From positions 1-64,000 of the forward strand of contig JAJRUG010000128.1 of assembly GCA_024277915.1 (NCBI GenBank): 64,000 bases of DNA, read 5' to 3'. Position numbers and translations under genes: made by a program. The DNA comes from Gammaproteobacteria bacterium. Its GTDB lineage: Bacteria > Pseudomonadota > Gammaproteobacteria > Steroidobacterales > GCA-2729495. The notes beneath the pieces were generated by a model that was not told the origin of the DNA, made no database searches, and saw only the letters and a list, made by a program, of their open reading frames with translations. Position 1 is the first letter of the stretch. The number at the start of each line of letters is the position of its first letter. Below, one piece after another: positions 36,998 through 46,088 of this stretch.

Positions 36998-38428
36998 ATG
37001 AGTCTTTCAGTTCCTGATTTTTCCGCTGTGAAAGCGCTGGTGGTGGGCGACCTGATGCTCGACCAGTACTGGTTTGGGCCGACTGCGAGGATTTCACCAG
37101 AGGCACCGGTGCCGGTGGTCAGGGTGACGGAGGCGCAGGGACGTGCCGGTGGTGCGGCCAATGTTGCTGTAAACCTTGCCAGTCTTGGAACTACTACCGT
37201 GCTGACCGGTATTCTGGGGCAGGATGCCAACGGTGATACCTTGCAGCGACTCGTGGAGAGTCATGGCATAGAGTTTGACGGCGTGCGATCGGCAACCCAG
37301 CCGACCATTACCAAACTTCGGGTGTTAAGCCGTAATCAGCAGTTGATTCGGCTGGATACCGAGAATCCCTATTCGTCTGCAGACATTGAACCGGTCTACG
37401 GCGTCACCAGAAAATATATTGCCAACACTGATGTATGTATTTTTTCCGACTATGCCAAGGGCAGCCTGGGACAGGTGCAACAGTTGATCTCACTATGCCG
37501 TGAGCATGATGTCACCGTATTGGTTGACCCGAAAGGTGCGGATTTCGAGCGATACCGAGGCGCTGATCTTCTGACGCCGAACTTCAGCGAGTTTGAAGCT
37601 GTGGCAGGCCCTGTGTCGGGGGATGAAATGCTGATCGAACGCGCGCAGAGCCTGCTGATTCAGCTGGAGTTAAAGGCAATGCTGGTGACACTCGGCGAGC
37701 GAGGCATGCTGGTGGTTTCTGCATCCGAGGCGCCATTGCTGTTGCCGGCAAGAGCGCGGGAAGTATTTGATGTCACCGGTGCAGGCGATACAGTGATCGC
37801 TACGCTAGCGGCAGGACTGGGTTCGGGAATGAAACTGGCAGATGCAGCCGGGTTGGCGAATCTGGCAGCCGGGTTGGTGGTACGCAAGATTGGAGTCGCC
37901 TCAGTCACGCCATCGGAACTCATGCTGGCGCTACATGAGCACGGAAAGGGCGGCCGGGGCCTGGTGAACCGCGATGAAGCGCACCGGGTAGCTGCAGAGG
38001 CGCGATCCCGAGGCGAACGGGTGGTAATGACTAATGGTTGTTTCGATATTCTGCATACCGGCCACGTCGCATATCTTGAGGAGGCCAAGGCGCTGGGCGA
38101 CCGACTTATCGTTGCGGTTAACGATGATGCATCCGTCACCAAACTGAAAGGTGAAGGACGACCAATCAATCCACTGGAGGATCGTATGAGCGTTCTTGCC
38201 GGGCTGGCATCGGTTGATTGGGTTGTACCATTCTCCGAGGACACACCCGAACAGCTGGTCACAGAGATACTGCCCGATGTTCTGGTCAAGGGTGGTGACT
38301 ACCAGGTTGATGAAATTGCCGGTGGTCGTGCCGTGCTGGAGAATGGTGGCAGCGTAAAGGTCTTGAGTTTTCGTGAAGGTCGCTCGACATCGGCGATTAT
38401 TCAGGCCATAAGCTCGCTCAACGACTAG
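36998..38428 (+). CDS. hldE: Bifunctional D-glycero-beta-D-manno-heptose kinase/adenylyltransferase HldE
   Basis: 476 residues with both domains. The N-terminal PfkB-type kinase (about 1-320) shows VVGDLMLDQYWFG, GRAGGAANVAVNLASLG and the catalytic DVTGAGDTVIATLA. The C-terminal nucleotidyltransferase (about 340-476) has MTNGCFDILHTGHVAYLEEA with the HxGH motif. It makes ADP-heptose precursors for the LPS inner core. waaA follows after 24 bases, so the two LPS genes likely form an operon. Confidence 0.97.
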   Translation: MSLSVPDFSAVKALVVGDLMLDQYWFGPTARISPEAPVPVVRVTEAQGRAGGAANVAVNLASLGTTTVLTGILGQDANGDTLQRLVESHGIEFDGVRSATQPTITKLRVLSRNQQLIRLDTENPYSSADIEPVYGVTRKYIANTDVCIFSDYAKGSLGQVQQLISLCREHDVTVLVDPKGADFERYRGADLLTPNFSEFEAVAGPVSGDEMLIERAQSLLIQLELKAMLVTLGERGMLVVSASEAPLLLPARAREVFDVTGAGDTVIATLAAGLGSGMKLADAAGLANLAAGLVVRKIGVASVTPSELMLALHEHGKGGRGLVNRDEAHRVAAEARSRGERVVMTNGCFDILHTGHVAYLEEAKALGDRLIVAVNDDASVTKLKGEGRPINPLEDRMSVLAGLASVDWVVPFSEDTPEQLVTEILPDVLVKGGDYQVDEIAGGRAVLENGGSVKVLSFREGRSTSAIIQAISSLND

Positions 38429-38452
38429 AACAATCCGCACGAGATTGCACCA

Positions 38453-39715
38453 GTGCGATTTATCTATGTCATCCTGACCTACTTGCTGACGCCAATCGGC
38501 CTGGCGCACCTGTATTGGCGCAGTTTGAGCGCACCGGCCTATCGTCAACGTATCAGGGAGCGCTTCGGCTACGGGATTGCTCCGCTCGACCGGCCGAGCA
38601 TCTGGGTTCATGCCGTATCTGTTGGAGAAGTGCAGGCGGCTGCTGCATTGATCAGGAGGCTGCAGAAGCGCTACCCGGACAGAGCTGTGGTGGTCACCAC
38701 CACAACCCCCACCGGCTCGCAGAGAGTTCGGGATCTGTTTGGTGAATCAGTCGTACACAGCTATGTGCCCTTTGATCTGCACACCGCTGTCAGGCGGTTT
38801 TTCAACTGGGCTCAACCCGAACTGGCGATCATCATGGAAACTGAACTATGGCCAAATCTCTATAACGAATGCGGGGTGCGCAAGGTGCCACTGGTGCTGG
38901 CCAGCGCCAGGGTTTCGCTGCGTTCGTTGAAATGGTACCGGCGACTTTCAGTTTTATTTCGTGAGGCGCTCTCCAATGGCATTGTCATCGCCGCACAAAG
39001 CGAGATTGATGCCAACCGCTTCAGCTCCCTGGGTACAGGCTACGAACGGACTCATGTGATCGGCAATATCAAGATTGACTTTGATCCGGCGCCGGAGATG
39101 CATGAACGGGGCCGGGCATTCAGGGCGGAGCATGCGCCTGATCGACCAGTATGGATTGCTGCGAGTACGCATTCTGATGAGGAACGAACTTTGCTGAGAG
39201 TTCATCAGCAGGTGCTTGAGCAGTTCCCGACAGCCCTGCTGCTGATAGTGCCTCGCCATCCAGAGCGATTCCAGTCAGTCGCTGCTTTGATTGAACAGAA
39301 AAAAATGGTCTGTGTTACCCGCAGCAGCCGGAGCATCTGTACTGCGGATACCCGGGTATTCCTGGGTGACAGCATGGGTGAGCTGCAGATGTTTTATGCG
39401 GCTTCGGATGTTGCTTTCGTGGCCGGGAGCCTGGTGCCGATCGGCGGGCACAATCTGCTGGAACCTGCAGCGCTGGGTATTCCGGTGATTACCGGGCCGC
39501 ACAATTTCAATTCGCCGGATATCGCCCGGTTGCTCCACAAAAGTAATGCTGCCACGATTGTTGACGGTGAGCAGACCCTCGCAGATGAAATTATTCGTCT
39601 ACTCGGTGACCCGGAGGGCAGGGCCCGCCGGGGCGCGTTGGGGAAATCGGCTATTGAAAGTAATCGTGGCGCACTGGATCGGCTGATGAACCTGATAGAG
39701 CCACTGGTTCACTAG
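38453..39715 (+). CDS. waaA: Kdo transferase WaaA (KdtA)
   Basis: 420 residues with an N-terminal membrane anchor (VILTYLLTPIGLAHLYW) and a GT-B fold of family GT30. Family stretches: IWVHAVSVGEVQAA with the catalytic Glu, VVTTTTPTGSQRV, IIMETELWPNL and VPIGGHNLLEPAALGIPVITGPH in the donor-binding half. It adds Kdo from CMP-Kdo to lipid IVA. Starts with GTG. A REP-like remnant (39730-39748) separates its end from convergent tolC. Confidence 0.96.
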   Translation: MRFIYVILTYLLTPIGLAHLYWRSLSAPAYRQRIRERFGYGIAPLDRPSIWVHAVSVGEVQAAAALIRRLQKRYPDRAVVVTTTTPTGSQRVRDLFGESVVHSYVPFDLHTAVRRFFNWAQPELAIIMETELWPNLYNECGVRKVPLVLASARVSLRSLKWYRRLSVLFREALSNGIVIAAQSEIDANRFSSLGTGYERTHVIGNIKIDFDPAPEMHERGRAFRAEHAPDRPVWIAASTHSDEERTLLRVHQQVLEQFPTALLLIVPRHPERFQSVAALIEQKKMVCVTRSSRSICTADTRVFLGDSMGELQMFYAASDVAFVAGSLVPIGGHNLLEPAALGIPVITGPHNFNSPDIARLLHKSNAATIVDGEQTLADEIIRLLGDPEGRARRGALGKSAIESNRGALDRLMNLIEPLVH

Positions 39716-39729
39716 AAATTGAGAAATGA

Positions 39730-39748
39730 CGGTTCGACCCCCTTTTGC
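39730..39748. repeat. Degenerate end of a foldback/REP-type element
   Basis: GGTTCGACCCCCTTTTGC here resembles the right terminus of the 27.5-kb foldback element (GGTCCGACCCCTTTTGC). No partner repeat is seen nearby, so it looks like a solitary remnant between waaA and the convergent tolC-like gene. Confidence 0.45.
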
Positions 39749-39781
39749 CTGAGGCCTGCGCCCCAAATCCGGCTGACGGGT

Positions 39782-41161
39782 CTACTGCAACCAGCTGTTC
39801 ACTTCCGCCAAATCGTCGACATTCAACGTACCGGCTGACAGCTTCAGGCGCAGCACGTTGACGATGTAATCATAACGGCTGCTCAGGTAGGCAGCTTCGG
39901 CGATGAACAACTGGCGGCGTGCGTCGAGAACATCAACTGTCGTCCGGGTGCCGACTTCGAATCCGGCCTCGGTGGCTTCCAGCGCAGTCTGGGATGAGGA
40001 AAATGCCTGCCTGAGTGCTTTGACGCGCGATATATCCGAGATCACGCCGAGATAGGAGTCCCTGGTTTCACGTTCCGTCTGACGCGCCACTCGCTCAAGT
40101 TGTTCCTTTGCGGCACGGTGCTGATAGACGGCTTGTCGTACTCTTGACGATGTTGCGCCACCGCTGAAAATGGGTACCTGAAGTTGGATTGAGATGGTAT
40201 CCGACACTGATGCCGAATCTGCCTGGCTCAATGGCGGAAGAGGAAACGGCTCGACCGAAATACTCCGTTTGCCCTTGGTGTCGCGATCACTACGCGATGC
40301 AACCAGGTCAAGGGTTGGATAGTGTCCGGTACGCGCGATGCTGATATTGTCACGGCTTATTTCCACGCCAATATCGCTGGACATCAAAGCCAGATTCCGT
40401 TGCAGTGCAACGTCAACCCATTCCTCTACGTTCGGCGGCTCAGGATTGAGCAGAGGAATTTCTTCTTTGGGTGTGGACAGGTTCCCGGGATACTCACCAG
40501 TGATTTCCCGAAGTACTTCCTTTTGGTTGGCCAGATTGCGCTTTGCAGAAATCTCTATGGCAATAGCCAGATCCCACGCAGCTTGCGCCTCCTGAACATC
40601 GGTAATAGCGATCAGACCCACTTCAAATCGTTTTTGTGCTTGCTCCAGTTGCCTGCCGATGGCTTCTTTTGCTGACTGCTCGGTTCTCAAGGTGTCCTGT
40701 GCAGCGAGTACGTTGAAAAATGCAGCGGCGACCCTGGCCATCAGATCCTGAGCAGCTGCCTTGTAGTCAATGTCTGCCCGGGCAACCTGTTTATCTGCCT
40801 GCTTCAGCGCAACCCACTGATCCCATCTGAAAATACTCTGTCTGAGCTGAAGATCCCAAGAGGTAGTATCGTTATCAGTTTCGAAAAGACTGGTGAAAAA
40901 GCCGCCTCCCGGTCTATTGGTCTGGCTGCTACCGCTGGCCTGGACATTCTGGAAAGAGATGCTTCCGTCGATTTGCGGTAATAAAACAGCACGTGCCTGT
41001 GGCTTCGCTTCCAGCGCAGCCATTCGGGTTGCGTCTGCTTCCCGGAGGAGCGGGTCACTGCGCAGGGCACTTTGGTATACGTCCAGCAGGGATTCTGAAA
41101 AACCAATCTGACTGAATAGCAGGCTGATGATGCAAATGAGGAATCGAGTTGTATTTATCAT
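39782..41161 (-). CDS. tolC: TolC-family outer-membrane channel protein
   Basis: 459 residues with a signal peptide (FLICIISLLFSQIGFS) and then LLDVYQSALRSDPLLREADATR, the start of the mature TolC fold. The protein is an internal duplication of long coiled-coil helices and beta strands (paired LRQSIFRWDQWVALKQADKQV and LQVPIFSGGATSSRVRQA). It is the outer-membrane exit duct for type I secretion and tripartite efflux pumps. No pump genes are adjacent. It is convergent with waaA. The PCMT-like gene lies 124 bases upstream on the same strand. Confidence 0.92.
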   Translation of the reverse strand: MINTTRFLICIISLLFSQIGFSESLLDVYQSALRSDPLLREADATRMAALEAKPQARAVLLPQIDGSISFQNVQASGSSQTNRPGGGFFTSLFETDNDTTSWDLQLRQSIFRWDQWVALKQADKQVARADIDYKAAAQDLMARVAAAFFNVLAAQDTLRTEQSAKEAIGRQLEQAQKRFEVGLIAITDVQEAQAAWDLAIAIEISAKRNLANQKEVLREITGEYPGNLSTPKEEIPLLNPEPPNVEEWVDVALQRNLALMSSDIGVEISRDNISIARTGHYPTLDLVASRSDRDTKGKRSISVEPFPLPPLSQADSASVSDTISIQLQVPIFSGGATSSRVRQAVYQHRAAKEQLERVARQTERETRDSYLGVISDISRVKALRQAFSSSQTALEATEAGFEVGTRTTVDVLDARRQLFIAEAAYLSSRYDYIVNVLRLKLSAGTLNVDDLAEVNSWLQ

Positions 41162-41285
41162 AGCCGTTTCCGAATTAATTCATTCAATGGTGCGTGCGAA
41201 AGAGCCTGTGATCAAGGTCTATCGCTGTGATAGATATCGATTGTGCCTCTGTATGCCCTAACGGGTCATATGGGGAAGGGACAAC

Positions 41286-41942
41286 TCAAAGTATAAACTG
41301 TTCATGAAGCGGTGCATTGGTCAGCGGTGGCAGCATGGTTTCAAACAAGGACTTCACGACCCATTCCCGGTCACCGGATCGGGTTACCAGAGTAGCCTCC
41401 ATAATCGGTGCCTGTCCGACGATCACAAACAGCCGTCCACCCGGAGCCAGCCACTCCTGAAACCGGGGGTCGTATTCCGGAATTGAGCCAGTTACTGCGA
41501 TGACATCGTATGGCTGTTCTGGTGTCATCTCATAATCATAGGCATCCTGAACCGATAGATTGCAGTTATTGATCCCCAGGCTTTTCAAATGTTCTCGAGC
41601 GCTGTCGATGAAGTCCGGATACAGATCAATACTGGTGACATGGTGCGCTAGTCGGGCGAGGCAGGCGGTGAGAAACCCGCTGCCCGTACCGATTTCCAGT
41701 ACACGATCATGGCGGGATATATTCAGGGCCTGCAGCAACCGCCCCTCGAGGCGAGGTTTCATCATGCACTGATGATGTGCGAGGGGGACTTCGATATCGG
41801 CAAAAGCCAGTTTCTGGAACGCTGCCGGGGTGAACCGGTCTCTTGGGATTTCACCGAAGAGTTCCAGGATATCCTGATTCAACACCTTCCAGGGACGGAG
41901 TTGCTGATTCACCATATTGCTTCGGGCGGTTTCGGTTTCCAT
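41286..41942 (-). CDS. Protein-L-isoaspartate O-methyltransferase family protein
   Basis: 218 residues from the ATG at 41942; an in-frame start at 42002 would add 20 unconserved residues. It begins METETARSNMVNQQLRPW, as in the short PCMT-like family next to tolC in many gammaproteobacteria. The SAM site is DRVLEIGTGSGFLTACLARLAH, followed by VTSIDLY. The Ser/Thr-containing substrate loop differs from canonical Pcm, so activity on isoaspartate is not assured. It is divergent from the c-di-GMP gene at 42165. Confidence 0.85.
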   Translation of the reverse strand: METETARSNMVNQQLRPWKVLNQDILELFGEIPRDRFTPAAFQKLAFADIEVPLAHHQCMMKPRLEGRLLQALNISRHDRVLEIGTGSGFLTACLARLAHHVTSIDLYPDFIDSAREHLKSLGINNCNLSVQDAYDYEMTPEQPYDVIAVTGSIPEYDPRFQEWLAPGGRLFVIVGQAPIMEATLVTRSGDREWVVKSLFETMLPPLTNAPLHEQFIL

Positions 41943-42164
41943 ATCGGTTTGCAGGTCGATTCGGGCTTCGCGCAGGTTACGGGCTTTGTCCGGGATGCAC
42001 AAGGTGTGCCGGATTATGGTTAATCCTCACACTGGCAGCGGCCTCCATAGGCTATGCTAGGCATTGTATGTCGGTCTATATAGAGTCTGTTTCTGTCCGT
42101 GGTTTTGTTGCTACGGAGGCGGACGATAATAACAGACAGACCGGTGCTCGTTCCTTCCATTGTG

Positions 42165-44486
42165 ATGCCCATGAACGATATCTGGCTGATTAGTGCGCTC
42201 GTGGCAGCCTTTCTGGGGCTGGGGTTGCTGTGCCTGTACTGGTGGGTCAGCAAACGTCGCTATGCCCGGGATATCGGCACGCTCCACGAGGAGATTGTGG
42301 ATGCTGCGGAGAACGCAGCATTTGGAAAACGGATCACCGGGTTGCGGGGATCTTCCGAGCTGATTGAGCTGGGCGATATCATCAATCAGCTATTTGATGC
42401 TCTGCATTCGAAAGACGGGCAGCTGCGTCAGGCAGAGGCGATGTTTCCTGACCTCGTTAATACCATGCCGGAAGTGGTTGTGGTGCATCGAAAGCACATT
42501 ATATTTGCCAATCATATTGCAGCAGGAATGCTGGGTGTTACAGCAGCACAACTTACCGGTAAGCCTTACACAGATATGATTCGTCCGGCCTACCGGGCGA
42601 TGATGCGCAAGTCGGTCGACAAACGCCTGGCCGGGGAAGAGGTTCCGGAAAAGCACGAAATACAATTGATTAATGGTGAAGAACGGGGGCTGTGGTTCGA
42701 GATTACCTCCGGCTTGATCAACTATCGCGGGCAGCCGGCCATTCTTTCGATTGGCAGGGATATCAGTTACCGCAAAAGCATCGAGGCGAATCTTGGCAGA
42801 AGCAAACATCAGGCACAGGTGACGCTTGAGTCCATCGGGGAGGGTGTGATTACCACAGACACCCAGGGAATTATCGACTATATGAATCTTGCTGCGGAAA
42901 GGCTCACCGGCGTCGCCCGTAATCATGCAGTGGGAAAAACCCTGGCTGACATTGTGAACCTCGTTGATGAGACTGATCGCCGCGATCTGGGCGACCCGGT
43001 TGCCCGGTGCCTGATGGATCGCCGCCAGATCAGTATGGGGCGCAGGGCAGTCATGGTGTCTGCTGACGGGAATGATGAATTGTCTATCGAGCTTACCGCA
43101 TCACCTATAAAGGGAGTGGGCGAGGCCCTTGCCGGCGTGGTGGTCATTATGCATGACGTCACAGAAATGCGTGGCCTGAACAGGCAAATGAGTTACCAGG
43201 CGGCACATGATCCACTGACCGGCCTGATCAATCGACGGGAATTTGAACGCAGACTGGAGTTGTCTCTGGGATCCGCGCACAAAGCGGAAGTGAACCACAT
43301 CCTGTGTTACCTGGATCTGGACCGTTTCAAGGTGGTGAACGACACTTGCGGCCATGCAGCCGGCGACAATATGCTGCGGGAAGTGGCAACCCTGATCAGG
43401 GATCAGGTACGGGATTCAGACTTTGTGGCACGACTTGGCGGTGATGAGTTTGGTCTGTTGTTATTCGGTTGTCCGCTGAAAAAAGCCCGGCAAATTGCCG
43501 ATGATGTCTGTACGGCCGTCAGGGACTACCGGTTTGTATGGCAGGACAGGATATTTACCATTGGTGTCAGTATCGGTCTGGTAGAGGTTGGCCGGGAAGC
43601 CGGCACCATGAAGGAAATGCTCAGTGCTGCAGACTCCGCTTGTTATATCGCCAAGCAACAGGGTCGCGGACAGGTGCATATCTATTCGGCGAAAGATGAA
43701 GTATCAGCCAGGCAACGAGGTGAAATTCGCTGGTTGCATATGCTACAAACAGCTCTTAAGGAAGACCGCTTCGAGATCCATACCCAGCCGATCATTTCAG
43801 TCACGGGTAAAGGGGAACATGGGCCGGCTATCGAAATCCTGTTGCGTATGATCGGTGATGACGGGCAGTTTATTTTACCGAAGCAGTTCATTCAGGCTGC
43901 GGAGCGGTACCAGCTCATGGTCAACGTAGACAGGTGGGTGGTGCAATCAACCCTGGCAGCGGTCGGGCAGGGCGCTATCAGGCTGCCTGAAAACCGGAGT
44001 TGCAGTATCAATCTCTCCGGGCAGACACTTGGTGAGGAGTCTTTCCTGGAATTCGTTGTGGATTGCCTCGATCACAGTCAGGTTGATCCGGTAGATATCT
44101 GTTTTGAGATCACTGAATCAGCCGTCATGGCTAATCTTGAGCAGGCGCGCCGATTCGTTGATGTGCTGCATGGCATGGGCTGTCAATTTGGCCTGGATGA
44201 TTTTGGCAGCGGTGTCGGTTCTCTTGCGCGACTGAAAGATCTGTCGATTGATTACCTGAAAATCGATGGTGCTTATACACATGACCTGGGCGAGGAAACA
44301 CTCAATCGGCAGGTGGTCGTAGCGGTGACAAAAATGGCAAGGGCAGTCGGTTTCAGGGTTATTGCTGAACAGGTCGAGGAACAAGAAGACTTCGATGCAT
44401 TGCGTGATATCGGTGTCGACTTCATCCAAGGGTATTTCGTCAATCATCCACGCCCGCTTGGTGAAAGCAACAGTCCAAGGCATTAG
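42165..44486 (+). CDS. PAS-GGDEF-EAL c-di-GMP turnover protein
   Basis: 773 residues from ATG 42165; a GTG at 42099 extends the frame by 22 residues and neither has a clear ribosome-binding site. One N-terminal membrane segment (ISALVAAFLGLGLLCLYWW), two PAS domains (about 90-200 and 215-340), GGDEF at 425-429 with an RxxD I-site (RDSD) just before it, and an EAL domain in which the signature is EIL (Glu557), followed by FEITESAV, FGLDDFGSG and LKIDGAY. Metal-binding Glu and Asp residues appear present, so phosphodiesterase activity is likely; both activities are possible. The stop codon lies at the edge of broken hairpin copy D. Confidence 0.92.
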   Translation: MPMNDIWLISALVAAFLGLGLLCLYWWVSKRRYARDIGTLHEEIVDAAENAAFGKRITGLRGSSELIELGDIINQLFDALHSKDGQLRQAEAMFPDLVNTMPEVVVVHRKHIIFANHIAAGMLGVTAAQLTGKPYTDMIRPAYRAMMRKSVDKRLAGEEVPEKHEIQLINGEERGLWFEITSGLINYRGQPAILSIGRDISYRKSIEANLGRSKHQAQVTLESIGEGVITTDTQGIIDYMNLAAERLTGVARNHAVGKTLADIVNLVDETDRRDLGDPVARCLMDRRQISMGRRAVMVSADGNDELSIELTASPIKGVGEALAGVVVIMHDVTEMRGLNRQMSYQAAHDPLTGLINRREFERRLELSLGSAHKAEVNHILCYLDLDRFKVVNDTCGHAAGDNMLREVATLIRDQVRDSDFVARLGGDEFGLLLFGCPLKKARQIADDVCTAVRDYRFVWQDRIFTIGVSIGLVEVGREAGTMKEMLSAADSACYIAKQQGRGQVHIYSAKDEVSARQRGEIRWLHMLQTALKEDRFEIHTQPIISVTGKGEHGPAIEILLRMIGDDGQFILPKQFIQAAERYQLMVNVDRWVVQSTLAAVGQGAIRLPENRSCSINLSGQTLGEESFLEFVVDCLDHSQVDPVDICFEITESAVMANLEQARRFVDVLHGMGCQFGLDDFGSGVGSLARLKDLSIDYLKIDGAYTHDLGEETLNRQVVVAVTKMARAVGFRVIAEQVEEQEDFDALRDIGVDFIQGYFVNHPRPLGESNSPRH

Positions 44487-44491
44487 CTGCC

Positions 44492-44587
44492 CGATTGGCA
44501 CGACGATTCAAGCAGTGAGAGACAGGCAGAAATGTAGAGGCAGGTGGTTCAATCCCGAGGATAGGTGCCGGTTACCCTTTCCTGCGG
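44492..44587 (-). repeat. Broken hairpin repeat, copy D (tail and one arm only)
   Basis: In minus-strand reading, one hairpin arm (44557-44582, nearly the same as the arm of copy B with one base missing) is followed by the conserved CCTCGGGATT..ACCACCTGC block (44540-44560) and, after a variable gap, a 20-base block at 44492-44511 identical to 54231-54250 of copy B. The loop and the opposite arm are missing. At the loop edge (TCCTGCGG) the sequence switches to an hppA-like fragment. It lies between convergent genes. Confidence 0.75.
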
Positions 44588-44626
44588 TATCTTTGTAGGG
44601 GCCGCCTACGGTATCACCGGCGACCG
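44580..44626 (-). pseudogene. 47-base fragment matching the 3' part of hppA
   Basis: 44580-44626 is identical to 49898-49944 except at two positions. That part of hppA encodes the conserved [14 protein letters not shown] motif of H+-pyrophosphatases. Identity includes third codon positions, so it is a recent copy from this gene or a very close one rather than convergence. It directly abuts the truncated hairpin D. A further block, 44639-44667, resembles 49679-49707 in the REP patch beside hppA (25 of 29 bases). Confidence 0.75.
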
Positions 44627-44652
44627 AGAGGATTTGGAGGTGCCGGTGTTCA

Positions 44653-46062
44653 CTATTTAACTATCGGTCCAGACCAGGCTTCCTGCCATGCCTGAAACTC
44701 CAGCGGCTTTAATTGATATCGGGCAAAATTTCCTTCATGCATGCCAAGCAGTTCACTCTCGGCTACTTCTCTGAACTGTTCGCGTGCGGCAGGTTTAACG
44801 TGTTCTTCTGACCAATCAGCGATGCACACGAGTGCTGCCTTCTTGTTCATCCGTTCACGTACGATATGACCGATGAGGTTACGTAGCCCGATACGGTGCT
44901 CTAGTCTGAAGGGGTCCGGTTCTCCGAGTGATTGTCTGACAGCCATATACCGTGAGGCAGAACGCTCATAAGCCAGAATGAAGAGGTCTTTCAGCAGGTC
45001 AACCTTGTTGAGCTCGTATACACCAAGTACCGCTTCCGTGTAATTTTTCGTTGGAACATCGGTGAAAGACAGAGGTGTCAAGTTGGCTTTGATCAGAGGG
45101 ATGTTGGCAGCAAGGCGCGATACACGTTTGTTCACATCGTCAAACGGTTGCAGATACGGTAACTGCACCATGATGAATAATGATTGTTCAAAAGGGTTTT
45201 TAATCGCAGTGGCCGTCACCAGTATCTGGTCGAAATACTCTTCTATAAGTTGAGGCACTTCGAGCGGGTGAAAAGTCGACTTCTGTATACCGATGGCAAT
45301 GTGCCGCAGTCGTCCTGCTGATTCCGGTTCTGCGAGCAGGTTGTTTGCGAGCAGGGCATGGAGGTTGAGAACTGTGTGACGATTGAAACCTGTTTCCCCG
45401 GCCGAACCAACGAGAAATTCTATTGCATCTTTGTGGTTCAGAATCATCTGGGCTTCGAGCCGGGCCTTACCTTTGGCTTCTTCACCGAAAGCGATAAGAC
45501 GCCTGGTATCGAGAAGAGAATAGGTGTTGCCCTCAAGGCGGCTCGAATTCCAGGACAGATCAATGAGCAGGCGGTTCAGTATTTGCTTTGCATGTGTTCC
45601 GGCCGGTTGTTCTGCTGTTGTCAGTGTGCCGATTTCTTCAAGATGTGTGCACTCTTTTTCGGAAAGGTATGCACTGACATTTGGCCGGTAGGCGTCCAGG
45701 AATTCGCGATTGTAGCCAACGGGCTTTCGCTTGAGGATGGGCTTGCGGACATATTTCCGGATTGCAGCAGCACTTTTTGAGATCGGCATATGGGCTTCGA
45801 ACTCTTGTGCATCTTGTGATTCACCATTGACTGCTGGATGTTCCGCTGCTGCCGCAGGAGCTCGGTATTTTACCCAGCGTTTTTCACCTTCCGTGACCAG
45901 GCGTTTTTTGTCCACGAGATATTTCAGGCGATATTGTAGTGTGCGGCGAGGAAGGTCTGTTCCCAATTGACGCGCAATTCCTTGTACGCCGATCCCGTTT
46001 GGGTGGTCGCACACAATCGCCTCAATGGCCTGCAGTTCCTTTGTGGGTATTCGTTTCGCCAA
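44653..46062 (-). CDS. Fic-family protein with N-terminal winged helix and divergent active site
   Basis: 469 residues from a TTG start. The first 70 residues look like a winged helix (GVQGIARQLGTDLPRRTLQYRLKYLVDKKRLV). The Fic core spans about 160-370. An inhibitory-helix motif SSRLEGN (173-179) matches (S/T)xxxE(G/N), placed before the core as in class II Fic proteins. The catalytic loop reads QPFDDVNKRVSR (305-316) where active enzymes have HPFxxGNGRxxR: the His is Gln305 and the first Gly is Val310. Canonical AMP transfer therefore looks impaired; the same QPFxDVNKR form recurs in a known subfamily, so it may be a sensor or use another chemistry. Inverted and direct repeats precede the start. 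Confidence 0.87.
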   Translation of the reverse strand: MAKRIPTKELQAIEAIVCDHPNGIGVQGIARQLGTDLPRRTLQYRLKYLVDKKRLVTEGEKRWVKYRAPAAAAEHPAVNGESQDAQEFEAHMPISKSAAAIRKYVRKPILKRKPVGYNREFLDAYRPNVSAYLSEKECTHLEEIGTLTTAEQPAGTHAKQILNRLLIDLSWNSSRLEGNTYSLLDTRRLIAFGEEAKGKARLEAQMILNHKDAIEFLVGSAGETGFNRHTVLNLHALLANNLLAEPESAGRLRHIAIGIQKSTFHPLEVPQLIEEYFDQILVTATAIKNPFEQSLFIMVQLPYLQPFDDVNKRVSRLAANIPLIKANLTPLSFTDVPTKNYTEAVLGVYELNKVDLLKDLFILAYERSASRYMAVRQSLGEPDPFRLEHRIGLRNLIGHIVRERMNKKAALVCIADWSEEHVKPAAREQFREVAESELLGMHEGNFARYQLKPLEFQAWQEAWSGPIVK

Positions 46063-46088
46063 TGTAGCGCCTGACGTGCAGATTTAGT

